NCBI RefSeq assembly: GCF_022829685.1
Contig: NZ_JAKSYE010000099.1
Span: forward strand, 48,203 to 112,202
Origin: Methylobacterium sp. E-045
Lineage (GTDB): Bacteria; Pseudomonadota; Alphaproteobacteria; Rhizobiales; Beijerinckiaceae
DNA: 64,000 nucleotides
Reading direction: 5' to 3'
Below, piece by piece: positions 16,481 to 24,422 of the stretch. A model generated the notes under the pieces. It was not told the DNA's origin and did not search any database. It saw nothing but the letters and a program-made list of their open reading frames with translations. The position numbers and the translations under genes were made by a program. The first letter of the stretch is position 1, and the number at the start of each line of letters is the position of its first letter.

Positions 16481-17683
16481 CTAGCCCGGCCCGGTCGCGG
16501 CCTCCTCCGACCGCCCCGCCAAGGCGAAGGCGATGGGCAGCCAGAGGAAGAAGAAATGCATGTTCACGAACGAGAACGGGTTGGGAAGGTCCGATCCCAT
16601 ATAGCCGAAGCTGAAGATCAGCGCGGTGCCGCAGAATCTCGAGAGCGCTTCGTCGACGGTCGCGAGGTGACGGCAATAGACGAAGGTCATCGCCAGAGCG
16701 GCCACCAAGGCCGGAACGCCGAAATACATCGCCGTGCCGAACAGGCCGTTATGGGCGTGGTTGAAGAGCGAATCGGCAAAGCGGAAGACGGGCGTGAAAC
16801 CGAGCAGCGGCCGCTGCGAGATATGCTCGAACACCCAGGTCCAGATCTGCTGGCGGCTGGAGGGGCGGCAGAAATTCGACTGGTCGACGCAGAGCATCGC
16901 TCTCAGCCAGGGCTCGATCACGATCAACGCCGTGGTGAGGCTCCAGGCCAGGAGGGCCACCGCGAAGAGGCGCCCGCCGGTGAGGCGCCAATCGTTCGGA
17001 CGCCATGCCAGCCGCGTCGCCGCCAGGGCGACGATCGTCGCGAGGATGGGGCCGCGGCTCTGGGTCATGGCCACGGCCACGACGATCGGCAGCGCGGCCA
17101 GGGCGACGAGGGCGAGCGTCGCGGGTGTGGTAGGACGTGACCGGTCGCCGAGGAGGGCGACGATGCCGATCAGGGCGATGCAGAGGCCGCCGGCTCCCGG
17201 GATGGAGTTGGACGGCCGGCCCAGCGGCACGAGCCTGTCCGCGAAGGAGAGGCCCCCGCCGAAATGCAGGACGAGGGTCAGGAGGGCGCTGAGGCTGGCC
17301 ACGGCGAAGAGCGCGCCCAGGATGAAGCGGAGGCCGCAGCAGGCGAGCAGGCGGCGTCCCGCGAGGAGCGCGACGGCCAGGAGCGCGAAATTCGCCACCG
17401 CATCGCTCGCCGGCCCCAGGGGGACGCGGTTGACGAGAAGGCCGAGCACCGTCCAGGCGGCGAAGCCCGCGAGCACGGCGAGCCCCCATTCCAGGGGGCG
17501 CGGCAGGCGTTCGCGCAGAAGCGTCGGATCGCTCACGGCGATGGCGACGAGGCCCGCGATCATCAGCTTGGCCGAGAGGTTCTTGGCGATGAAATAGGCG
17601 GAGACCAGAAGCAGGAGGTAGCCGGCCACGCAGAGGGCGTTCCGCCCCGCGAGGCCGCGTGCCGAAGTGTCCGGAATCGTCAT
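16481..17683 (-). CDS. O-antigen ligase/polymerase-like membrane protein
   Basis: A 400-residue protein with ten or more predicted membrane helices and the Wzy_C-type periplasmic loop region: the AMTQSRGPILATIVA block near 195-210 and the later HAHNGLFGTAMYFG block are typical of WaaL/Wzy O-antigen ligase family proteins, which join or polymerise undecaprenyl-linked glycans at the outer face of the inner membrane. Its start overlaps the stop of the upstream glycosyltransferase gene (ATGA at 17680-17683), so the pair is one unit. Whether it is a ligase or a polymerase cannot be decided from sequence alone. Confidence 0.8.
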   Translation of the reverse strand: MTIPDTSARGLAGRNALCVAGYLLLLVSAYFIAKNLSAKLMIAGLVAIAVSDPTLLRERLPRPLEWGLAVLAGFAAWTVLGLLVNRVPLGPASDAVANFALLAVALLAGRRLLACCGLRFILGALFAVASLSALLTLVLHFGGGLSFADRLVPLGRPSNSIPGAGGLCIALIGIVALLGDRSRPTTPATLALVALAALPIVVAVAMTQSRGPILATIVALAATRLAWRPNDWRLTGGRLFAVALLAWSLTTALIVIEPWLRAMLCVDQSNFCRPSSRQQIWTWVFEHISQRPLLGFTPVFRFADSLFNHAHNGLFGTAMYFGVPALVAALAMTFVYCRHLATVDEALSRFCGTALIFSFGYMGSDLPNPFSFVNMHFFFLWLPIAFALAGRSEEAATGPG

Positions 17684-18966
17684 GCGTCACGCCCCCCGGC
17701 AGGGAGTCTCGGTGCGGTCTCCACGGCGCGGAGGATGGCCTCCGCCGTTGCCGCGGGATCGATCGCGAAGGATTGCCGGGAGCCCTCCGGGCCGCCCAGG
17801 ATCGGCACGTAGCCGGCCCCGCCCTCGCTCGCCCAGTGAAGCACGGTGCTCTTGCGGGAGGTCGAGGCCATCAGCTCGACGACGGTGGCGCCGGGCTTGC
17901 AGAAGATCGTGTTGGCCAGGGCGGCGCCATGCACGGCGGTCACCACGTCGGCCCCCGATATCGCCGCCATCTGCTCGGCATGGTTGCCCCATCCCGGCTC
18001 GAAGATGCGGAAGCCCGCGCGTTCCAGCCGCTCGACCAGCGCGTCCTCGCCCTCCACGACACGCAGGCGCTGGTTGCGGCGCCGGAGATAGAGCTTCGAG
18101 GCCGGCGGCGTGACCGGATGCCCCCGATAGGCCGCGCGGAAGATGGCCCGTGCCGTATCCAGCGCCTGGGGAACGCCGAAGATCCGTTCGATATTGGGGC
18201 AATGGCTCCGGGCATAGAGATAGCGCTCCGCGACCACATGGTCCGTCGCCCTGAGCACGAGCTGCCGGATCGGATAGCCGAGCGCCTTCAGCCCATCGAG
18301 GAAGGCGGCGACGAGGGGCGGATGGGAGGCGGTGACGAACACCGTCTCCTCCCGCTTGTCGATGGCGCCGACGCGCACGGCCTCGCAGATCGGCATCAGC
18401 ACGTCGGTGAGGAGATGGCCGTAATGGAAGACGGGCGGGATCGCCAGGCAGCGCTCCCTCACGACGACCTTTCTGAAGCCGATCGGGGCGGGATGGCAGA
18501 AGGCCCAGCGCGCCTGGCCCCGCTGGCCGAGGGCGACCTGGCGGCCCGTGTCGAAATCGGCGGGGATCACGGTGTGGCCGGGAATCAGCACGTCGCCGAT
18601 CCCGGCGATCATCGTGCGGGTGGTGTCCTCCGTGCAGGCCGTCTCCAGCCCGTTCATCACATCGGCGTTGTGGCGCATGACGATGGCCCGCGCCGCGTCG
18701 TATCCCGGGGCGTAGAGGCGATGCCTCCGGGTCTCGTCGCTGATCACCTGCGCGCGGTCGGCCGGCCAGGCGAAATCCGGGAAGTAACCCGTGCTCCGCC
18801 GCAGGGCCGGATGCCAGCCCAGCAGGGCGGTGCTGACGGCCGAGGCATAGGGCTTCAGATCGAACAGGCGTTCGAGGAAGGTATGGTGCCGAGCCAAGCA
18901 GGTCCCCCACGAAATCGCACGCTCGACCCTACGGCACCATTGGTGAAGAACGCCGAAACGATACAA
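17680..18966 (-). CDS. Family 61 (DUF563) glycosyltransferase
   Basis: A 428-residue protein with the GT61/DUF563 pattern: FHYGHLLTDVLMPICEA in the middle, KLYLRRRNQRLRVVEGED, and the C-terminal SGADVVTAVHGAALANTIFCKPGATVVELM block. GT61 proteins transfer sugars in capsule, exopolysaccharide or glycoprotein synthesis. It is followed directly, with a four-base overlap, by the O-antigen-ligase-like gene. The N-terminus is uncertain: MYRFGVLHQW gives the longest frame, and no clear ribosome site separates alternatives. These two surface-sugar genes sit inside the rut region and have no obvious link to uracil use. Confidence 0.82.
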   Translation of the reverse strand: MYRFGVLHQWCRRVERAISWGTCLARHHTFLERLFDLKPYASAVSTALLGWHPALRRSTGYFPDFAWPADRAQVISDETRRHRLYAPGYDAARAIVMRHNADVMNGLETACTEDTTRTMIAGIGDVLIPGHTVIPADFDTGRQVALGQRGQARWAFCHPAPIGFRKVVVRERCLAIPPVFHYGHLLTDVLMPICEAVRVGAIDKREETVFVTASHPPLVAAFLDGLKALGYPIRQLVLRATDHVVAERYLYARSHCPNIERIFGVPQALDTARAIFRAAYRGHPVTPPASKLYLRRRNQRLRVVEGEDALVERLERAGFRIFEPGWGNHAEQMAAISGADVVTAVHGAALANTIFCKPGATVVELMASTSRKSTVLHWASEGGAGYVPILGGPEGSRQSFAIDPAATAEAILRAVETAPRLPAGGRDA

Positions 18967-19210
18967 CCGTTTCTACGGTCTCGCCCCGTGTTTAGGGTCG
19001 GAACGTGTATTTCGAATGCCCGATGCAAATGGAGAGCTTGGCGCACCCGGTCGAACCCGGTTCTTCGGTCCGATGCCGTGGAGCAGGACAAGTCCGCCGC
19101 CGTTTAATGGCTCTGCGGTAAGCAGCCCCGGTGGATAAATCAACATCCGCCTGCTCGTCGAACCCGTGCGCACGAACGGCCGGATGGGCCGCATCGTTCG
19201 GAGTGCGGCG

Positions 19211-19768
19211 TCAGAGCGCCCCCAGCAGGCCGTCCGCCTTCCGGGCGGATACGGGTGACACCGGCGATGACACGGGTACGGTGTGATAGCGCCGGCCGGC
19301 ATAGACGAGGCCCTGTCCGCTACCGAGCTCCGCGAGATCCACCACCTCGCAGAACAGCACGTCGTGGCTGCCGACGGCATGGCGCGCGACGATGCGGCAA
19401 TCGAAGGCGGCGAGCGCTCCCTCCAGCACCGGCGCCCCGGTGGTGAGTTCGCCCCACGCCCCGGCGGCGAAGCGCTCGTCCATGGGGGTGCGGCCCCCGA
19501 ACGCGCCCGCGATGCCGGCCTGCTCGCCCGACAGGGTGTTCACGCACAGGACCGCGTTGGCGCTCACCGCCGCATAGGCCGAGGAGGTGCGGTTGATGCA
19601 GACGAGGAGGGTCGGCGGCGCGTCGCTGACGCTGCAGACGGAGGAGGCGGTGAAGCCCGCCCGTCCCCCCGGTCCATCGCTGGTGACGAGATGGACCGAG
19701 CTGGCCAGATGCGACATCGCCTCGCGGAAGGCGCCGGCTTCGACCGGGGGCATCGTCGTCTCGGTCAT
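19211..19768 (-). CDS. rutF: FMN reductase of the uracil-degradation pathway
   Basis: A 185-residue flavin reductase-like split-barrel protein. It supplies reduced FMN to the RutA monooxygenase using NADH. Seen: FREAMSHLASSVHLVTSDG at the N-terminus, GFTASSVCSVSDAPPTLLVCINR and the SSAYAAV block, as in RutF and related HpaC-type reductases. It follows rutD after a 119-bp gap, the place where rutE lies in E. coli. A partial palindrome at 19797-19819 lies just upstream of the start. Confidence 0.9.
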   Translation of the reverse strand: MTETTMPPVEAGAFREAMSHLASSVHLVTSDGPGGRAGFTASSVCSVSDAPPTLLVCINRTSSAYAAVSANAVLCVNTLSGEQAGIAGAFGGRTPMDERFAAGAWGELTTGAPVLEGALAAFDCRIVARHAVGSHDVLFCEVVDLAELGSGQGLVYAGRRYHTVPVSSPVSPVSARKADGLLGAL

Positions 19769-19796
19769 GGCCGGGGCTGTCCTCTAGGCAGGTCTA

Positions 19797-19819
19797 GCAA
19801 AAATGGTCACCGGTTTTGC
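19797..19819. promoter_or_regulatory. 23-bp imperfect palindrome upstream of rutF
   Basis: The arms GCAAAA and TTTTGC flank GGT-C-ACC, giving nine Watson-Crick pairs of eleven around a central C. It lies about 30 bases upstream of the rutF ATG. It could be an operator for a rutF promoter or a weak hairpin. It is not a good match to the RutR box. Confidence 0.35.
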
Positions 19820-19887
19820 GTTCCAAGACCTGCGACACGTCGGAGGCTTGAGCGAGGTGGAGCGTTGGCTTGCTCATGCGAACCCGC

Positions 19888-20667
19888 TCAGGGTCGGTCG
19901 AGAAAGGCGAGGAGGGTGCGGTTGAACGCCTCCGCCTGCGTCACGCTATGGGCGTGGCCGCCGCTCTTGGCCAGATCCAGCCTGGCGTCGGGCAGGCCGG
20001 CCGCGAGCCGTTCCGAGCACAGATAGGGCACCAGCACGTCGTCTTCCGCTGCCATCACCAGAGTTTCGTGCGGAATGTCGGCGAGACGATCGCTGAGATC
20101 GAAGGCCTCGAGCGCCGCGATCCGCCGGAACGTGTTCTCGGACCCCGGGAAATGCGCCAGGGCATGGGCCTCGTCCGCCGCCACCCGTCCGGCGTTGAGC
20201 GACAGCCAGGGAGCGGGATAGAGGAAGATGGCCTGCGCCGCCACGTAGGCCTCCGGTCCGGCATGGGTCAGCAGCGCCTTGCGGGCGGCAAAGCAGCGTT
20301 TCGTCGCCGGATCGGCCCTGGCCCAGCCGTTGACGACCACGAGACGCCCGACCCGGTCGGGATGGGTACGGGCGAGCTCAAGGCCGATCAGGCCGCCCAG
20401 CGCATGGCCGACGATGTCGGCGGTGGCGATGCCGAGCTCATCCAGCACCCCGAGCGCGTCGCGGGCCATCGCCGCGATGTCGTGGCCCTCCTCCAGGGCA
20501 GCGGGCGAACGCCCGGTGCCGCGATGATCGTACCCCACCACCCGGAAGCGCTCGGCCAGGGCCGGGATCTGCGGCGCGAAATAGCCGCAGGAGCCGCCGA
20601 GACCGGGCGAGAGCAGGAGGGTGCGCGCTCCGGCCCCGTGGACCTCGTGGTGGAGGGCTGCGCTCAC
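19888..20667 (-). CDS. rutD: Alpha/beta hydrolase of the uracil-degradation pathway (aminoacrylate hydrolase)
   Basis: A 259-residue alpha/beta hydrolase matching RutD, which speeds conversion of aminoacrylate to malonic semialdehyde and ammonium. Seen: the oxyanion-region LSPGLGGSCGYFAPQ, VVGYDHRGTGRSP, the nucleophile-elbow position as GHALGGLIG (alanine replaces the usual serine, as in E. coli RutD GHALGALVG), VNGWARADPATKRCF, FLYPAPWLS and SGGHAHSVT near the end. The start is a GTG at 20667 that overlaps the stop of rutC (GTGA), so translation is coupled. A longer upstream frame runs across rutC and was not used. Confidence 0.92.
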   Translation of the reverse strand: MSAALHHEVHGAGARTLLLSPGLGGSCGYFAPQIPALAERFRVVGYDHRGTGRSPAALEEGHDIAAMARDALGVLDELGIATADIVGHALGGLIGLELARTHPDRVGRLVVVNGWARADPATKRCFAARKALLTHAGPEAYVAAQAIFLYPAPWLSLNAGRVAADEAHALAHFPGSENTFRRIAALEAFDLSDRLADIPHETLVMAAEDDVLVPYLCSERLAAGLPDARLDLAKSGGHAHSVTQAEAFNRTLLAFLDRP

Positions 20668-21053
20668 GGCTTGCCCACATGCGCGATGGAGGCGATCTCG
20701 ACGAGGGCGTCGGGCTTCACCAGGCCGCACTGGATGCAGTAGCGCGCCGGCTTCTCGCCGGGGAAGTAGGTGGCATAGACCGCGTTGATCGCGGCGTAAT
20801 CGGCCCAGTCCTTCAGGAAGATGTGATTGAAGGTGACGTCGTCCATGGTGCCGCCGGCCGCGGTGACGACGCCCTTGATCGTCTCCAGCACGTGGCGGGT
20901 CTGGGCGCCCGCATCGCCCACATGGACGACGTTGGCGTCGGCATCCAGCGGCAGGGTGCCGGAGACGTAGAGCACGCCGTCGGCGAGGGTGCCCGGCACG
21001 TAGGGGGCGAGGGGCTTGCCGGTACCGGGGGGAATGATCACGGTCTTGGGCAT
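20664..21053 (-). CDS. rutC: RidA-family protein of the uracil-degradation pathway (3-aminoacrylate deaminase)
   Basis: A 129-residue RidA/YjgF-family protein that matches RutC over its full length: MPKTVIIPPG at the start, APYVPGTLADGVLYVSGTLP, AQTRHVLETIKGVV, GGTMDDVTFNHIFL and the C-terminal IQCGLVKPDALVEIASIAH. RutC acts on the aminoacrylate peracid or aminoacrylate released after RutB. E. coli RutC is 128 residues. The conserved MPK start was used; an upstream in-frame codon would extend into the repeat-containing gap. A 102-bp gap with a short palindromic repeat separates it from rutB, while rutD overlaps its stop. Confidence 0.94.
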   Translation of the reverse strand: MPKTVIIPPGTGKPLAPYVPGTLADGVLYVSGTLPLDADANVVHVGDAGAQTRHVLETIKGVVTAAGGTMDDVTFNHIFLKDWADYAAINAVYATYFPGEKPARYCIQCGLVKPDALVEIASIAHVGKP

Positions 21054-21124
21054 GGTCCTGGACGTCTCCGCTGCAGAAAGGACGGTGTTCGACGGCAGCG
21101 CGATCGAGGCCGTGCCGCCGATCT

Positions 21125-21146
21125 CTCCTCCCCACAAGGGGGAGGG
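21125..21146. repeat. Short palindromic repeat in the rutB-rutC gap (copy 2)
   Basis: These 22 bases are identical to 1613-1634. The core is an inverted repeat CTCCCC-ACAA-GGGGAG. It lies in the 102-bp gap between rutB and rutC, the only sizeable gap in the rutA-rutD run, and may mark an mRNA processing or attenuation point (inference). Confidence 0.7.
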
Positions 21147-21155
21147 AGGGGAGCC

Positions 21156-21875
21156 CTACATCGCGGTCTCGCCCAGGGCCGCTTCGAAACTCGCCACGTC
21201 CGAGACCCAGCCGAAGAAGGTCTCGATATTGGCGAGCGCTCCCGCCTGGAGGCTGTCCGGCCCCGCCTGATGGGTGGCGTCGGCCAGCACGATGCCGAAA
21301 TATTCGAGGAAGAAGCCGTCGCGCAGGGTCGATTCCACGCAGACGTTGGTGGCGATGCCGGTGAAGACCAGGGTGCGGATGCCGGCTGAGCGCAGCAGGC
21401 TGTCGAGCTGGGTGTTGTAGAAGCCGCTGTAGCGCGGCTTTCCCAGCACGATGTCGCCGGGGTCGGGCACCAGCGCATCCACCAGGGCGTAGTCCCAGCT
21501 TCCCTTGGCGAGCAGCCGCTCGTTCCTATCGGGACGGCTGCGCATGGTCTTGAGGGCGTTGGACTTGTGCCAGTTCGGCGAGCCCGGCCCGCCGGCCTCC
21601 ACATAGTCCGGGTCCCAGCCGTTCTGGAACCAGACGATCCTGATCCCGGCCTTGCGCGCGGCGGCGACCGCCGTCGCGATCTTCTCGATCACCGGCCCGG
21701 TCGCCGAGACGTCGAACCCGGCGAGATCGAGATAGCCGCCCTTGGTGGCATAGGCGTTCTGCATGTCGACGACGATGAGGGCGGTGGCCTCGGCGTCGAA
21801 GGCGATCGGCTCGGGCCGGGCCGGGAGGGTGATGCCGCCATGGCGGCCGGCCGGGTCGTGATAGCCGGCGACCAT
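21156..21875 (-). CDS. rutB: Ureidoacrylate amidohydrolase
   Basis: A 239-residue cysteine hydrolase of the isochorismatase family that releases carbamate from ureidoacrylate peracid formed by RutA. The catalytic triad is visible with the same spacing as in E. coli RutB: D37 (VVDMQNAY), K146 (LGKPRYSGFYNT) and C179 (GIATNVCVES). The last bases of the rutA stop overlap its ATG (TGATG), so translation is coupled. The C-terminus FFGWVSDVASF is also conserved. The N-terminus is slightly longer than in E. coli, beginning MVAGYHDPAGRHGG. Confidence 0.94.
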   Translation of the reverse strand: MVAGYHDPAGRHGGITLPARPEPIAFDAEATALIVVDMQNAYATKGGYLDLAGFDVSATGPVIEKIATAVAAARKAGIRIVWFQNGWDPDYVEAGGPGSPNWHKSNALKTMRSRPDRNERLLAKGSWDYALVDALVPDPGDIVLGKPRYSGFYNTQLDSLLRSAGIRTLVFTGIATNVCVESTLRDGFFLEYFGIVLADATHQAGPDSLQAGALANIETFFGWVSDVASFEAALGETAM

Positions 21876-22975
21876 CACGCCACCTTCGCCATCGGCACGG
21901 CATCGGCGGTGACATGCGCCCGCGATCGCATCAGCGGCTGGATGCGGGTGCCGTAGGCGTCGAGCCCTTCGAGGAAGTCGTCGAACACCAGGAGCACGCC
22001 CTCGGTGCCGGGCACGGTGGCGACCTCGTCGAGCATCCGCGCCACCTCCGCGTAGGAGCCGACCAGGGTGCCCATGTTGATGTTCACCGCCGAGGTCGGG
22101 TCGGCCATCTGGCGCACGTTGGTGTCCGAGCCGGATTTGGTATCGGCCGCCCCCTGGACCCCGAGCCAGGCGATGGCCTCCTGATCCGCGCCCGCCTTGT
22201 AATGGTCCCAGGTGGCGCGGGCCTCCTCGTCGGTCTCGGCGGCGATGATCATGAACAGCACGTAGGACGACACGTCTCGGCCCGTCGCGGCCTTGGCGAG
22301 TTCCAGCCGCTCGACCGTGGGGGCGAAGGCTGTCGGCGTGTTCACGCCCTTGCCGAAGCAGAAATTGTAGTCGGCGTATCGGGCGGTGAACTCCATCCCG
22401 GCGGTGGATTGGCCGGCGCAGATGATCTTCATGTCGGCCTGGGGCCGGGGCGAGAGCCGGCAATCGTCCATCTGGAAGAACTCGCCCTTGAGGTCGCAGG
22501 ACCCCGTCTCCCACAGATCGCGCAGTACCTGGGCGTATTCTGAGAGGTATTCGTAGCGCCGTGAAAAGTATTCGTCGCCGGGCCACAGGCCCATCTGCGC
22601 GTATTCCGGCCGCTGCCATCCGGTGACGAGGTTGAGTCCGAAGCGCCCGCCGGAGATGGAATCGATGGTGGAGGCCATCCGCGCGGTGATGGCGGGGGGC
22701 ATGCACAGGGTGGCGGCGGTGGCGAAGAGCTTGATCCGGCTCGTCACCGCAGCGAGGCCCGCCATCAGCGTGAAGGATTCGAGGTTGTGGTCCCAGAACT
22801 CGGTCTTGCCGCCAAAGCCCCGCAGCTTGATCATCGACAGGGCGAAATCGAGCCCGTAACCCTCGGCCTTCAGCACCACCTGCTTGTTGAGCTCGAAGCT
22901 CGGCCTGTATTGCGGCGCGTTCTCCGACAGGAGCCAGCCGTTGTTGCCGATGGGAATGAAGACGCCGACATTCAT
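21875..22975 (-). CDS. rutA: Pyrimidine monooxygenase
   Basis: A 366-residue bacterial luciferase-like flavin monooxygenase that opens the uracil ring at N3-C4 using FMN reduced by RutF. It matches RutA throughout: MNVGVFIPIGNNGWL, the KLRGFGGKTEFWDHNLESF region, GGRFGLNLVTGWQRPEY, MDDCRLSPRP and GTEGVLLVFDDFLEG. The length is near that of E. coli RutA (363). It is first in the rutABCD run and is preceded by a RutR-type operator about 110 bases upstream of its ATG. Confidence 0.95.
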   Translation of the reverse strand: MNVGVFIPIGNNGWLLSENAPQYRPSFELNKQVVLKAEGYGLDFALSMIKLRGFGGKTEFWDHNLESFTLMAGLAAVTSRIKLFATAATLCMPPAITARMASTIDSISGGRFGLNLVTGWQRPEYAQMGLWPGDEYFSRRYEYLSEYAQVLRDLWETGSCDLKGEFFQMDDCRLSPRPQADMKIICAGQSTAGMEFTARYADYNFCFGKGVNTPTAFAPTVERLELAKAATGRDVSSYVLFMIIAAETDEEARATWDHYKAGADQEAIAWLGVQGAADTKSGSDTNVRQMADPTSAVNINMGTLVGSYAEVARMLDEVATVPGTEGVLLVFDDFLEGLDAYGTRIQPLMRSRAHVTADAVPMAKVA

Positions 22976-23316
22976 GACCGCCTCGCTAGTCTGGCGGAGA
23001 TTGGACGAAGGGATCCAATCCCGGTCAAGGTTGCGAACGGATCGTGCCGTGATCGCCCCGTTCGGTGATGAACGGTAGCTGTTTGGACCATATGGTCAAA
23101 CTCGAAATCCGATATTTCAGCCGTTTGCTCAAACTCTCTTCGATCTGCCCAGCCGGGAGGCGGCTTCTGCTGAAACGCGCGGCGGATACGCGAATCTTCT
23201 CGGGCTTTTCCCGGGCGGCGACACGTTTTCGTGAGGCCGCCCTCTCGGACATTGCCTTCGGGGGAGACGGGGTCAGTAATCTGGAGTTATTCAAAACAAC
23301 CCGGAGAGGAAACCCC
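22976..23316. other. Divergent rutA / cytochrome c control region
   Basis: A 341-bp non-coding stretch between rutA (minus) and a cytochrome c gene (plus). It holds the RutR-type operator at 23084-23099, a small perfect hairpin (CCGTTC 23058-23063 with GAACGG 23070-23075) in the rutA leader side, and AT-richer sequence from 23097 to 23316 that probably carries the cytochrome c promoter. No small gene was recognised. Confidence 0.6.
23084..23099. promoter_or_regulatory. RutR-type operator
   Basis: The 16 bases match the E. coli RutR consensus TTGACCANNTGGTCAA at 13 of 14 fixed positions; the inner twelve (GACCATATGGTC, 23086-23097) are a perfect palindrome. The site lies about 110 bases upstream of rutA, and a RutR orthologue is encoded about 1 kb away. 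In E. coli RutR represses rut genes until uracil or thymine binds; the same role here is inferred. Confidence 0.85.
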
Positions 23317-23676
23317 ATGCGCTACCCGATGCTCGGTGCTCTCGCCGCGATGCTGCTTCCGATGGCGGCCCACGCCGAAGGCGATGCCGCCGCCGGCGAG
23401 AAGGCATTCGCGCCCTGCAAGGCCTGCCATGCCTTCGGCAAGAACGGCGTCGGCCCGGACCTGACCGGGGTGGTCGGGCGCAAGGCGGCCTCCCTCGACG
23501 GGTATTCCTACTCGGCCCCGCTCAAGGCGTCGGGCATCACCTGGGACGAGGCGAACCTGCACGAATGGCTGAAGAACCCGAAGGCCAAGGTGCCGGGGAC
23601 GAAGATGGTGTTCGCCGGCTATCCCGACGACAAGAAGATCGACGATGTGATCGCGTATCTCGCCTCGAAGAAATAG
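23317..23676 (+). CDS. Class I cytochrome c, periplasmic
   Basis: A 119-residue exported cytochrome c. The signal peptide ends AAHA at residue 20; haem is bound at CKACH (34-38), and the distal methionine is probably in the PGTKMVF block (about residue 97). The GPDLTGVVGRKAAS and WDEANLHEWLKNP blocks fit the small soluble c2/c550 type. The ATG follows a GGAGAGGA ribosome site. Such cytochromes carry electrons to terminal oxidases, and in methylotrophs the cH cytochrome has this role; whether this is cH cannot be said. It diverges from rutA and converges with rutR at only 16 bp. Confidence 0.88.
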   Translation: MRYPMLGALAAMLLPMAAHAEGDAAAGEKAFAPCKACHAFGKNGVGPDLTGVVGRKAASLDGYSYSAPLKASGITWDEANLHEWLKNPKAKVPGTKMVFAGYPDDKKIDDVIAYLASKK

Positions 23677-23692
23677 GCTCGCTTTCCGATGC

Positions 23693-24334
23693 CTATCGCA
23701 GGCCCAGACTCGCGAGGATCAGGGCCTGCGTGCGCGACACGGTGCTCTCGAAGAAGTCGGGTTCGTCGAGGCTCCGGCCGGTGACCGCATCCACTTGGAC
23801 CGCGAAATCGGCGTAGTGCTGGGTGATCGCCCAGATCGAGAAGATCAGGTGGTGCGGGTCGTGGGCACCGATGCGGTCCTGGTCGATCCAGCCGCGCAGG
23901 ATCGCCGCCTTGCTCTCCACCAGCCCGCGCAGGGGGCCTTCGAGTTCGGCCCGCAGGAGCGGCGCGCCCTGGACGATCTCCAGGCAGAACAGCCGCGAGG
24001 CCTGCGGCGCGTCCCGCGACAGGGTGAGCTTGGCGCGGATATAGGCCCGGATCGCCTCGGCCGGATCGCTGTCGGCGTCGAGTTCCTGCAGCGGGTCGAG
24101 CCAGACGTCGAGGACGCGGCGGAGCACCGCCAGATACAGCTCCTCCTTCGAGGGGAAGTAGTAGAGCAGGTTGGCCTTCGACAGCCCGGCCCGCTCGGCG
24201 AGGCGGTCCAGGCTCGCCCCGTGCAGGCCGACCCCCGAAAAGATCTCCAGCCCCGCATCGAGGATCGCCTCGCGCCGCGCCTCGCCGTCCTTGCGGCGGC
24301 GGCGGGCGGGGGGCTTGTCTGCGATCAGCGGCAC
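23693..24334 (-). CDS. rutR: TetR-family pyrimidine-responsive regulator
   Basis: A 213-residue TetR regulator closely matching RutR. The helix-turn-helix reads ASLDRLAERAGLSKANLLYYF, followed by PSKEELYLAVLRRVLD, and the ligand domain carries the RutR-specific SRLFCLEIVQGAPLL, DPHHLIFSIWAITQHYADFA and VDAVTGRSL blocks. RutR binds uracil/thymine and controls rut genes. The GTG at 24334 is chosen as start: AGGAG lies eight bases before it and the resulting length agrees with E. coli RutR (212). The longer open frame adds 50 residues unlike the family. A consensus-like operator sits upstream of rutA at 23084. Confidence 0.92.
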   Translation of the reverse strand: MPLIADKPPARRRRKDGEARREAILDAGLEIFSGVGLHGASLDRLAERAGLSKANLLYYFPSKEELYLAVLRRVLDVWLDPLQELDADSDPAEAIRAYIRAKLTLSRDAPQASRLFCLEIVQGAPLLRAELEGPLRGLVESKAAILRGWIDQDRIGAHDPHHLIFSIWAITQHYADFAVQVDAVTGRSLDEPDFFESTVSRTQALILASLGLR

Positions 24335-24422
24335 GTGGTCGTCTCCTGGCGCCCCGACCGAGGCGACACCGTCACGACGCATGTCGATCGCGAATGCGCC
24401 TGTTCGTCCGGTATCGTCACAC

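Noticed and set aside
18973..19380. 135-codon minus-strand frame between the GT61 gene and rutF
   Set aside because: It overlaps the 3' end of rutF in another frame and is cysteine/arginine/serine-rich without a family; the gap itself (18967-19210) shows nothing else.
22976..23075. Sigma-54 promoter before rutA
   Set aside because: A GTGCC and a GC pair are present but separated by 12 bases, not the required 10, so the -24/-12 pattern is not met.
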